A stretch of DNA of 64,000 nt from positions 600,548 through 664,547 of the forward strand of contig NZ_VTTL01000001.1 in NCBI RefSeq assembly GCF_008364685.1, in the 5' to 3' direction. The translations under genes and the position numbers were made by a program. This document shows positions 19,001-26,730 of the stretch, piece by piece. Origin of the DNA: Xanthobacter oligotrophicus (GTDB lineage Bacteria; Pseudomonadota; Alphaproteobacteria; Rhizobiales; Xanthobacteraceae). Every line of letters starts with the position of its first letter. The stretch's first letter is position 1. The notes beneath the pieces are model-generated. The model saw only the letters and a list, made by a program, of their open reading frames with translations. It did no database searches and was not told where the DNA came from.

Positions 19001-22000
19001 GGCGACGACATCATCATCGCCGACTTCGGCGACGATTCTATCTGGGGCGACGCCGGCAACGACCGCATCGAGGCGGGGGCCGGCGTCGATCTCGTCAATG
19101 GCGGCGCCGGCGACGACATCATCACCGACTCCGGCGACACCGGCGACTTCCTGAAGGGCGAGGCCGGCGACGACGTGATCGCCAATTCCAACGGCCTCGA
19201 TATCCTCATGGGTGGCACCGGCAAGGATGCCATCTTCGTCGGCGTGGACGATACCGAAGTCTTCGGCGGCGAAGGCGATGACTTCATCCTCGGCGGCGCG
19301 GGCGTCGACTTCCTGCTCGGCAATGAAGGCGACGACTGGATCGAGGCCGGCGCCGGCTTCGACACCACCGCCGGCGACAATTCCCAGCTCTTCTTCAACT
19401 CGAACATCCTCGGCCACGACGTGATGTTCGCCGGCTCCGACGAGCATGATTTCGATGCCGAATCCGGCGACGACATCATGGTCCAGGGCGAGAGCGTCAT
19501 GCGCAACGAGGGCATGTTCGGCTTCGACTGGGCCACCTTCCAGGGTGCGAACATCAACGGCTATGCCGACATGCGCATCCAGATCTTCACCACCGAGCAG
19601 CAGGACGTCCTGCGCAATCGCTTCGACAAGGTGGAGGCGCTGTCCGGCTGGCAGAACGACGACACCCTCATCGGCGACGACCGCACCGCGACGCCGCCGG
19701 TGCCCGGCGCACCCGTGACCGCGGTCAACGAGGGCGTCTTCTTCAACGACGAGTTGACCCAGGCCGGCGTCAACCGCATCGACGGCCTGCGCCAGTTGCT
19801 CGGCCCGCTGGTGGCGGCCGCCCCTGTCGGTGCGAGCGCGGCCGAGCTGGAAGCCATCATCGCCTTCACCGGCGGCAACATCCTGCTCGGCGGCGGCGGC
19901 TCGGACCTGCTGGAAGGCAATGGCGGCAACGACGTGCTGGACGGCGACGCCTGGCTCAACGTGCGCATCCGCATCACCGCGCCGGGGGCCGCCAACAGCG
20001 CCGCCAACGAGATTGCCACCATCGACAGCCTCTCCCACGTCTTCCCGACGAACTTCGCCAACGCGGACTGGGCCGGCAAGTCAGTGTTCGAGCTGATGGT
20101 GGATCGCAAGATCACGCCCTCGCAGCTCCATATCGTGCGCGAGGTGCTCACCGACACCACACCCGGGGCCGTCGATACCGCGGTCTTCTGGGACCTCCAG
20201 GAGAACTACACCCTGACGCCCAACGCCGACGGCACGGTCACGGTCACCCATGTCACGGTCACCCCCGGGGTCATCGACCCGAGGACCGGCCGCGCCCGCG
20301 TCTCCGACGACACCGACCGGCTGAGCAACATGGAGCTCATCCAGTTCGCCGACGGCACGGTGACGGTGGCCGACCTCTTCCCCGATCCCAACAGCCCGGC
20401 TGCCGGCGCGCCGGCGATCAGCGACCTCACCCCCACCGAGGGGCAGGCGCTGACGGTGAACGTGGGCGCGATCGTCGACGCCAATGGCCTTGGTCCCTTC
20501 GCCTACCAATGGCAGGTCTCCACTGATGCCGGCACCACCTGGACCAACATCCCCACCGGCCAGGGCGGCACCGCGGCGGCGTTCACGCCAGCCCAGGCCC
20601 AGGTGGGTGCGCTGCTGCGCGTCGCGGTCTCCTTCACCGACGGCGACGGCTACAGCGAGAGCGTCACCTCCGCGCCGACGGGGGTGGTGGGCGACCTCTT
20701 CGCCGGGGCGAACGCCATCAACAACACCTTCGCCGGGACCGCCGGCGACGACATCGCCACCGGTGGCAATCCGGGCGGCTTCCTCGGCCTCGTCGGGGGC
20801 AACGACACGCTGAACGGCGCCGCCGGCAATGATGTACTCGACGGCCTCGGCGGCAGCGATACGCTCAATGGCGGCGCCGGAAACGACACGCTGCGCGGCG
20901 GCAATGGAAACGACACCGCCGTCCATGCCGGCAGCGCGCGCAACTTCACCTTCGCCCAGTCGGGCGCCGACATCGTGGTCACCGACCTCACCGGGGCGGA
21001 GGGCACGGACACGCTGACGGCGATCGAGCAGATGCGCTTCGCCGGCACCGACTACACCGTGGTGACCAGCGCCACCAACACCCTCAATGGGGGCACCGGC
21101 ATCCTGCAGACCAACCGCGCCGACATCCTGCTCGGCTTCGCCGGCGCCGACACCCTGAACGGCAACGGCGGCAGCGACATCCTGGTGGGCGGCGCCGGAA
21201 ACGACACCGCCAACGGCGGCGCCGGCACCGACACCATCCTGTGGCGCGTGGGCGACGGGCGGGACCTCATGGACGGCGGGGCCGGCACCGACACCGTCCA
21301 TATCGCCGGCGACAGCAGCGCGGAGACGTTCCACATCTGGACGGTGGCGGAGGCCACCGCCGCCGGCATCACCGGGCTCGCCGGGACGACGGAGATCGTC
21401 ATCACCCGCAACGGCACCAACACCGCCGCCGTCATTGCCGAACTGGACAATGTCGAGGAGATCGTCATCAACGGCCTCGGCGGCGGCGACACCTTCGTGC
21501 CGCACGGCAATTTCGGCACCACCTCGCTCTCCACCAGCACCATCACGCTGGAGGGCGGCGCGGGTGACGACACGGTGGACATCCGGGCCCTCACCTCGGC
21601 GCACCGGGTGGTGTTCCGCTCCAACGGCGGCAACGACACGGTCATCGGCACGCCGCGGTCGCAGGACGTGTTCGACGGAGCGTCCATCACCTTCACGGGC
21701 ACCCCCGGGACCAATCCCGGGACACCCGGCGGCAGTGATGACGGCGGCCCCACCGGCGCCTTCGCCCTCACCCCACGCGACATCGAGGGGCTGAAGAAGC
21801 TCATCGCCGGCCTCCTGCCCTTCCCAGGCGACGACGACGCCGAGAACGCGCTCGGCCCGCGCGCCATCTCCGGCGCCGGCAACAATGTGGAAAATCCGGA
21901 CTACGGCAAGTCGGACACCTTGTTCCTGCGCCTCACCCAGGCCCGCTACGGCGACTTGGACGCCGCCACCGGCAATCGCGCCCTCAACCCCATCTTCGAC

Positions 22001-24826
22001 GGGCTCGACCCGCGCACCATCTCCAACCTCATCGGCACCCAGGAGGCGGGCCTGCCGACCAATGCCGAGGGCGCCAACATCTTCTTCATGGCGTTCGGAC
22101 AGTATTTCGACCACGGCCTCGACTTCATCGCCAAGAACGCGGCCAACGGGAAGATCGCCATCGGCGGGGCCGGCACCGGGGCGCCGGGCTCCGGCAATCC
22201 GGCCGATCTCACCCGCGCCGAGGTGGTGGGCTTCGATGCCGACGGCACGCCGCAGCATGTCAACAAGACCACCGCCTTCGTGGACCAGAACCAGGCCTAT
22301 GGCTCGCACGGGCTGGTCGGCCAGTTCCTACGGCAGGGCGACGGCGAGGGCGGGCTCTCGTCCTATCTCCTGAAGGGCGCGCCGGACCCGTCCAGCCCGA
22401 CCTTCGCCCTGCTGCCGACCCTGCGGGAAGTACTCCAGCACCACTGGGACAACAACACGGTCTTCACCGACCCGTCCCTGCCCGGCGGCACAGTCTCCTT
22501 CCGCGACTATGTCACGGATTTCGAGGTCTCGCCCGGGGTCACGGCGGATCTCTTCAATCCGGATGGCAGCTTCAACGCAGGAGTGGTGGCAAAGCTCGCA
22601 GGCGACTTCATGGGCTCGGGCCAGGCCCTGCTGCTGGACACCAACCCGTTCATGAACCTGCTCGACAATTACGTGGCGGGCGACGGACGGACCAACGAGA
22701 ATTTCGCGCTGACCTCGGTGCACACCATCTGGGCGCGGAACCACAACTTCCACGTGGACCAGCTCAAGGTCGCGGGGTTCGACGGCACCGACCAGGAGCT
22801 GTTCGACGCCGCCAAGGTGCTCAACGAGGCCGAATACCAGCGCGTGGTCTTCACCGAGTTCACTGACAAGCTGCTCGGCGGCATGCGCGGCGACGGCGAC
22901 CACGGCCATGGCGGCTACAATCCGGACGCCGACCCCGGCATCTCCCACGAGTTCGCCGCGGCTGCCTACCGCTTCGGCCATTCGCTGATCGGCCAGACCC
23001 TGACCGTGCTCGACGCCAACGGCCAGCCGAGGCAGGTGGCGCTGTTCGACGCCTTCCTCAACCCCACCAACGACGCCAGCGCCTTCACCACCGACCCCAC
23101 CGCCTACTACACGCCGCAGCCCGGCTACGAGCAGCTCGGCGTCAACGCCATCCTCGGTGGCATTGTCGGCCAGCCGGCGGAGGCGGTGGACTTCAACATC
23201 GTGGACGCCGTGCGCAACGACCTGGTGCGGCTCAACGCCGACCTGTTCTCCTTCAACCTTGCCCGCGGCCGCGATGTGGGCCTCGGCACCCTGAACCAGG
23301 TCCGTATGGACCTTGCCACCTCCACCGACCCCTATGTGCAGGAGGCGGTGGGCCATGCCGGCGCCATGACGGCCTATGCCTCCTGGGAGGACTTCCAGCA
23401 GCGCAACGGCCTCTCCGACACGGTCATCGCCCAGTTCAAGGCCGCCTATCCCGACCTTGTCCTGGACACGCCGGAGGACATCGCCGCCTTCGTCGCCATC
23501 AATCCGGACATCACGCTCCTCGACGGCGACAACGGGGCCAAGATCGTCAAGGGTATCGATCGGGTCGACCTGTGGGTGGGCGGCCTCGCCGAGACCCATG
23601 TGAACGGCGGCATGGTGGGCCAGACCTTCTGGACCATCCTGCACGAGCAGTTCGACCGGCTCCAGGAAGCCGACCGCTTCTACTATCAGGACCGCCTCGA
23701 AGCCTTCGATTTCTACGAAGACTTCATCGACGGACAGGAGTTCTCGGACATCATCCTGCGCAACACTGGCCTTCAGGGCCTCGCCGAAAGCGTCTTCGAC
23801 ACCGAAACGCCCGAAGACGCGGACGAGGAGGACGGGACCGGGAACGACGATGAAGAAGAGGACGACCATGTAGACGACGACGATGACGTTGCCGAAAACG
23901 ACGGGGACGGCGACAACGCCCCCACGCCCCCGGCGCCGTCCACGCCCCAGACTCCGGCCGCCGCCATCGCGGCCTTCCTGGAGCAGCTCTTCGGCGGGCG
24001 CGGCGGCGATGCCCTGGCAGGCCTCATGGAGAAGATCACCGCCTTCCTCGACCGCTTCGGCGACGATCGCGGCCCGCGCCATGCGGACGACGACGCCCAA
24101 AGCACGACGCAAGTCACGACGCAAATCGCCGGCACCACCGACACCAGCGGCACCGACGACGCCAGCGACGCACCAGCCAGCGGACGGCTCGACGGAAACG
24201 GGCACCACCGCAGCCGGTTCGACCGGAGGGAGGACACCCGCAATGATGACGACGATGGCCTTCCCAGCCTCGCCGCCACCAGTGCGCCGGACGCCTCGGA
24301 CGCCGGGCAGGGACCGCGCAGCATGCCGGCCCACCATACGCTGGACCAGTCCACCGCCACCGCCGACCTCACCGTCGCCCTCGACCAGCGGGGCGATGGC
24401 GGCCACGGCCATCATGGCTGGGGCGGCTGGGGCAACCGGGAGGGCCAGAACGTGGCCACCGGCTCCGGCGACGACACCCTCATCGCGGGCCGCCGCGCCA
24501 ATGTGATGGACGGTGGCGAGGGCGACGATGTCTTCGTCTTCCGCTCGGCGCGGGCGGCGGATGGCGACACGATCCTTGGCTTCGAGCCCGGCGACCGCAT
24601 CGACCTCTCCGCCATCGACGCGAACCGGGGCATGACGGGCGACCAGGCCTTCACGTTGGTCAACGGCCCGCTCAGCGGACCGGCGCAGGTGGCCGTCACG
24701 GTCGAGACCACCGAGGCGGGGGAAGTCACCGTAATCGCGGGCTCGGTGGACAACGACGCCACCGCCGACTTCCGCATCGAGATCGCGGGGCGGCACGACG
24801 TGAAGCCGGAACACCTCGTGCTGTGA
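16028..24826 (+). CDS. Giant secreted protein with two animal-haem-peroxidase domains and RTX repeats
   Basis: 2932 residues, likely exported by the adjacent type I system. Peroxidase domain 1 (to about 970) has the distal D244-H245 in GQFFDHGLD, catalytic R517 and E520 in DGRGNENI, and proximal H648 in YRFGHS. Domain 2 (about 1955-2590) has D2028-H2029, R2221 and E2224, and H2318. Domain 1 also carries four GxDGxxxTxDD-type motifs (272, 302, 418, 907) and a perfect EF-hand loop (483-494). RTX blocks lie near 988-1114, 1281-1311, 1568-1635 and 1698-1758, with an Ig-like segment at 1460-1555. An acidic Asp-rich linker (about 2595-2635) precedes a last RTX repeat and a serralysin-type C-terminal signal (VFVF, then GDRIDLS). 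The ATG at 16028 is preferred for its GGAGGG site and because MVQLVRNDLEFILQQI matches the family start; an ATG at 15818 is also in frame. The substrate is unknown. Confidence 0.9.
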   Translation: MVQLVRNDLEFILQQIKISEAHAAGIPLTDIRLDANGNVIADPAWYLSPAFDPNAPRAIPDPKTPFGLRTVDGTYNNIVDGRETWGAADQPMPRMLDPTFINDADGDQMNLGPGGTVTNTDYGAAGNVADADPRLISNLVADMSFNNPAAIVAALTFAGSTTIYGAGGDLEQVRDGHAALMVVLSDPGADQASKDTAQATFDALLAAKGLEQENGSLVIPNVAPDEGLSTPFSSWMTFFGQFFDHGLDLISKGGNGTIFVPLAADDPLVTHGPDGIAGSGDEVSPQNAFMVLTRSTPVAGPGADGVMGTADDTTHEAVNTTTPFVDQNQTYTSHPSHQVFLREYATGTDGKSVATGRLLNGADGGLPTWGDVKAQAREMLGIELTDGDVVNLPLLRTDAYGRFIPNADGYAQVIVGLGTDGIPNTADDVVVSGTADAPVNTFTAGAIRTGHAFLDDIAHAASPINSQTGALKTEDADGVVNGDLDGNGVIDGAEVPLQPGAYDGELLNLHYITGDGRGNENIGLTAVHHVFHSEHNRQVDAQKLTILNSGDTTFINEWLAGDISGLPEGFAGMTKLEQLDYANTLSWDGERLFQAARFATEMQYQHLVFEEFARKIQPAIDPFVFNSVTDINPAIFAEFAHTVYRFGHSMLTENIAMVDGNGQVTEMGLIEAFLNPTAFASLGTSDQATAALIHGMSMQRGNEIDEFVTGALRNNLLGLPLDLAAINIARGRDTGVPSLNDARAQLYAATGSSFLTPYENWVEFAANLKNPLSVVNFIAAYGTHASITAATTSEDKRAAAWDLVFGVAGETAAERAERIAWLNGPAAETGVNAIDLWIGGLAEKEMPFGGMLGSTFNAVFEAQLENLQDGDRFYYLTRTQGLNFLNALEQNSFSKLILANTDLADPGPDGIRGTPDDIVARHVGIDIFARYDHYLEVNAAMQLEPDPTGNDPVLEGMGRGKVQRDNPATPGLDTNFLRFTGGEHVNIGGTNGDDIIIADFGDDSIWGDAGNDRIEAGAGVDLVNGGAGDDIITDSGDTGDFLKGEAGDDVIANSNGLDILMGGTGKDAIFVGVDDTEVFGGEGDDFILGGAGVDFLLGNEGDDWIEAGAGFDTTAGDNSQLFFNSNILGHDVMFAGSDEHDFDAESGDDIMVQGESVMRNEGMFGFDWATFQGANINGYADMRIQIFTTEQQDVLRNRFDKVEALSGWQNDDTLIGDDRTATPPVPGAPVTAVNEGVFFNDELTQAGVNRIDGLRQLLGPLVAAAPVGASAAELEAIIAFTGGNILLGGGGSDLLEGNGGNDVLDGDAWLNVRIRITAPGAANSAANEIATIDSLSHVFPTNFANADWAGKSVFELMVDRKITPSQLHIVREVLTDTTPGAVDTAVFWDLQENYTLTPNADGTVTVTHVTVTPGVIDPRTGRARVSDDTDRLSNMELIQFADGTVTVADLFPDPNSPAAGAPAISDLTPTEGQALTVNVGAIVDANGLGPFAYQWQVSTDAGTTWTNIPTGQGGTAAAFTPAQAQVGALLRVAVSFTDGDGYSESVTSAPTGVVGDLFAGANAINNTFAGTAGDDIATGGNPGGFLGLVGGNDTLNGAAGNDVLDGLGGSDTLNGGAGNDTLRGGNGNDTAVHAGSARNFTFAQSGADIVVTDLTGAEGTDTLTAIEQMRFAGTDYTVVTSATNTLNGGTGILQTNRADILLGFAGADTLNGNGGSDILVGGAGNDTANGGAGTDTILWRVGDGRDLMDGGAGTDTVHIAGDSSAETFHIWTVAEATAAGITGLAGTTEIVITRNGTNTAAVIAELDNVEEIVINGLGGGDTFVPHGNFGTTSLSTSTITLEGGAGDDTVDIRALTSAHRVVFRSNGGNDTVIGTPRSQDVFDGASITFTGTPGTNPGTPGGSDDGGPTGAFALTPRDIEGLKKLIAGLLPFPGDDDAENALGPRAISGAGNNVENPDYGKSDTLFLRLTQARYGDLDAATGNRALNPIFDGLDPRTISNLIGTQEAGLPTNAEGANIFFMAFGQYFDHGLDFIAKNAANGKIAIGGAGTGAPGSGNPADLTRAEVVGFDADGTPQHVNKTTAFVDQNQAYGSHGLVGQFLRQGDGEGGLSSYLLKGAPDPSSPTFALLPTLREVLQHHWDNNTVFTDPSLPGGTVSFRDYVTDFEVSPGVTADLFNPDGSFNAGVVAKLAGDFMGSGQALLLDTNPFMNLLDNYVAGDGRTNENFALTSVHTIWARNHNFHVDQLKVAGFDGTDQELFDAAKVLNEAEYQRVVFTEFTDKLLGGMRGDGDHGHGGYNPDADPGISHEFAAAAYRFGHSLIGQTLTVLDANGQPRQVALFDAFLNPTNDASAFTTDPTAYYTPQPGYEQLGVNAILGGIVGQPAEAVDFNIVDAVRNDLVRLNADLFSFNLARGRDVGLGTLNQVRMDLATSTDPYVQEAVGHAGAMTAYASWEDFQQRNGLSDTVIAQFKAAYPDLVLDTPEDIAAFVAINPDITLLDGDNGAKIVKGIDRVDLWVGGLAETHVNGGMVGQTFWTILHEQFDRLQEADRFYYQDRLEAFDFYEDFIDGQEFSDIILRNTGLQGLAESVFDTETPEDADEEDGTGNDDEEEDDHVDDDDDVAENDGDGDNAPTPPAPSTPQTPAAAIAAFLEQLFGGRGGDALAGLMEKITAFLDRFGDDRGPRHADDDAQSTTQVTTQIAGTTDTSGTDDASDAPASGRLDGNGHHRSRFDRREDTRNDDDDGLPSLAATSAPDASDAGQGPRSMPAHHTLDQSTATADLTVALDQRGDGGHGHHGWGGWGNREGQNVATGSGDDTLIAGRRANVMDGGEGDDVFVFRSARAADGDTILGFEPGDRIDLSAIDANRGMTGDQAFTLVNGPLSGPAQVAVTVETTEAGEVTVIAGSVDNDATADFRIEIAGRHDVKPEHLVL

Positions 24827-24834
24827 TCGTTCCC

Positions 24835-24863
24835 GGCGGGGGCACCTCGGCCCCCGCCTCTTT
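24835..24863 (+). terminator. Hairpin between the peroxidase and ABC transporter genes
   Basis: Perfect 9-bp GC-rich stem (24835-24843 with 24850-24858), six-base loop, then TCTTT. It lies eight bases after the peroxidase stop. It would act as a partial terminator or 3' stabiliser, lowering transporter expression relative to the secreted substrate. Confidence 0.5.
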
Positions 24864-24901
24864 CCCGCGTCCCCTCAAGGGGTTCATCAGGGCGGCCCAC
24901 C

Positions 24902-26701
24902 ATGGCGACCTCTTCCAGCACATCCGCCAAATCCCGCACGGCCCGCGAACAAGACCTGAAGAAGCTCACGGCCGGCTTCCGCAGCATGGCGGTGTTCCTG
25001 TTCATCGTCTCCGGCGTCATCAACATCCTGGCGCTCACCGGCTCGTTCTACATGATGCAGGTCTACGACCGGGCCCTCACCTCCGGCAGCATCCCGACCC
25101 TCATCGCGCTCTCGGTGCTGGCGCTCGGGCTCTATGTGTTCCAGGGGGCGTTCGACCTCATCCGCTCGCAGGTGCTGGTGCGGGTGGGGGCGCGCTTCGA
25201 CAGATCGGTGGCGCCCATCGCCCACAAGGTAGTGGTGGACATGCCGCGCCTCGGCTTTTCCACCACCGAGGCCATCGAGCGCGGCCGCGACGTGGACACG
25301 GTGCGCAACTTCCTCGGCAGCACCGGGCCCGGCGCCCTGTTCGACCTGCCGTGGGTGCCGATCTACGTGGCCTTCGTCTACATCCTGCACCCCTGGCTGG
25401 GAGCGCTGGTGCTCGGCGGCGCCGTGGTGCTCACCATGCTGGCGCTGGCGAGCGAGCTGGTGTCGCGCCGCCATGCGGTGGCCACGCGCAAGGCGGCGCT
25501 GGTGCGCAACACCATCGCCGATTCCAACGCCCGCAACGCCGAGGTGCTCAAAGCCATGGGCTTCGCCGGCGATGCCGTCGAGCGTTTCCGCGTTGCCAAC
25601 ATGGAGCACCTCGCCCTGCAGACCCGGTCCAACGACCTCACCGGCGCGTTCGGCGCCGTGTCGCGGGTGCTGCGCATGGTGCTGCAATCGGCGACGCTGG
25701 GCCTTGGCGCCTATCTCACCATCCATGGCGACATGTCGGCGGGCGGCATCATCGCCGCATCGGTGGCCGGCGGCCGTGCGCTGGCGCCGGTGGACCTCGC
25801 CATCGGCAACTGGCGCGGCTTCGTGGGCGCGCGGCAGGCCTTCGGGCGCTTGCGCGAAACCATCGTCGCCCTTGGCAAGCTGCCGGAGCGGATGGAGCTG
25901 CCCGCCCCCTGCGCCTCCCTGAAGGTGGAGAAGATCACCGTCGCCGCTCCGGGCAACGGACAGGTGCTGCTCAGCGAGGTCGCCTTCGAGATCCGAGCCG
26001 GGCAGGCGGCCGGCATCATCGGGCCGAGCGCGGGGGGCAAGACCACGCTGGTGCGCGCCCTCACCGGCATCTGGCCATGCCTGCGCGGGGCCGTGCGCCT
26101 CGACGATGCGGAGATCGGCCAATGGACCGAGGAAGCCATCGGCCGGCATCTGGGATACCTGCCGCAGAATGTCTGCCTGCTGGACGCCACCGTGGCGCAG
26201 AACATCTCGCGCCTCGCCAGCGTCCGCGACGATGCGGCGGTGGTGGAGGCGGCGAAGGCCGCCGGGGTCCACGAGATGATCCTGCGCCTGCCCGAGGGCT
26301 ACCAGACCCCCCTCGGCTCGGAGGGAGCGGCCCTCTCGGCCGGCCAGCGCCAGCGCATTGGCCTTGCCCGCGCGCTCTACGGCAACCCCTTCCTCGTGGT
26401 GCTGGACGAACCCAACGCCAATCTGGATTCCGACGGCGAGACGGCGCTTCGCGACGCCATCACCGCGATCCGCGCGCGGGGCGGCATCTGCGTGGTGGTG
26501 GCCCACCGGCCGAGCGCGCTTGCCGCGGTGGATCTCGTCGGACTGGTTCAGAACGGACGCCTCGCAGCCTTCGGTCCGAAGGAAGAGGTGCTGCGGCTGG
26601 AGGCGGTGGACGGACGGACGGCCGGGAAGCCGCAGGTCGCCCCGGTCCAAGGGACCACCCATGAGACCGCCCCGACGCCCCTCCAGGCCGTGGGCGCGTG
26701 A
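24902..26701 (+). CDS. Type I secretion ABC transporter (PrtD-type permease/ATPase)
   Basis: 599 residues; an inner-membrane half-transporter that works as a dimer with an HlyD-type adaptor and a TolC-type channel to export unfolded substrates directly to the medium. The N-terminal membrane domain has helices such as MAVFLFIVSGVINILALTG and carries the family's FYMMQVYDRAL motif. There is no C39-type peptidase or similar N-terminal domain, which matches PrtD. The ATPase domain has Walker A GPSAGGKT (374-381), a Q-loop in YLPQNVCLLD, signature LSAGQ (478-482, Ala where Gly is usual) and Walker B VVLDEPNANLD. The likely cargo is the peroxidase encoded immediately upstream. Confidence 0.93.
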   Translation: MATSSSTSAKSRTAREQDLKKLTAGFRSMAVFLFIVSGVINILALTGSFYMMQVYDRALTSGSIPTLIALSVLALGLYVFQGAFDLIRSQVLVRVGARFDRSVAPIAHKVVVDMPRLGFSTTEAIERGRDVDTVRNFLGSTGPGALFDLPWVPIYVAFVYILHPWLGALVLGGAVVLTMLALASELVSRRHAVATRKAALVRNTIADSNARNAEVLKAMGFAGDAVERFRVANMEHLALQTRSNDLTGAFGAVSRVLRMVLQSATLGLGAYLTIHGDMSAGGIIAASVAGGRALAPVDLAIGNWRGFVGARQAFGRLRETIVALGKLPERMELPAPCASLKVEKITVAAPGNGQVLLSEVAFEIRAGQAAGIIGPSAGGKTTLVRALTGIWPCLRGAVRLDDAEIGQWTEEAIGRHLGYLPQNVCLLDATVAQNISRLASVRDDAAVVEAAKAAGVHEMILRLPEGYQTPLGSEGAALSAGQRQRIGLARALYGNPFLVVLDEPNANLDSDGETALRDAITAIRARGGICVVVAHRPSALAAVDLVGLVQNGRLAAFGPKEEVLRLEAVDGRTAGKPQVAPVQGTTHETAPTPLQAVGA

Positions 26702-26730
26702 ATTCGGGCACATGAATTCGGGAGCGTGAC

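Noticed and set aside
18990..21640. Repetitive DNA that could suggest a CRISPR or satellite array
   Set aside because: The repeats encode the GGxGxDxx nonapeptides of RTX calcium-binding blocks. There are no uniform repeats and spacers.
20081..24814. Two long minus-strand frames (742 and 828 codons) opposite the peroxidase gene
   Set aside because: Shadow frames of RTX and peroxidase codons. The protein composition is repetitive Gly/Ala/Val/Glu without motifs.
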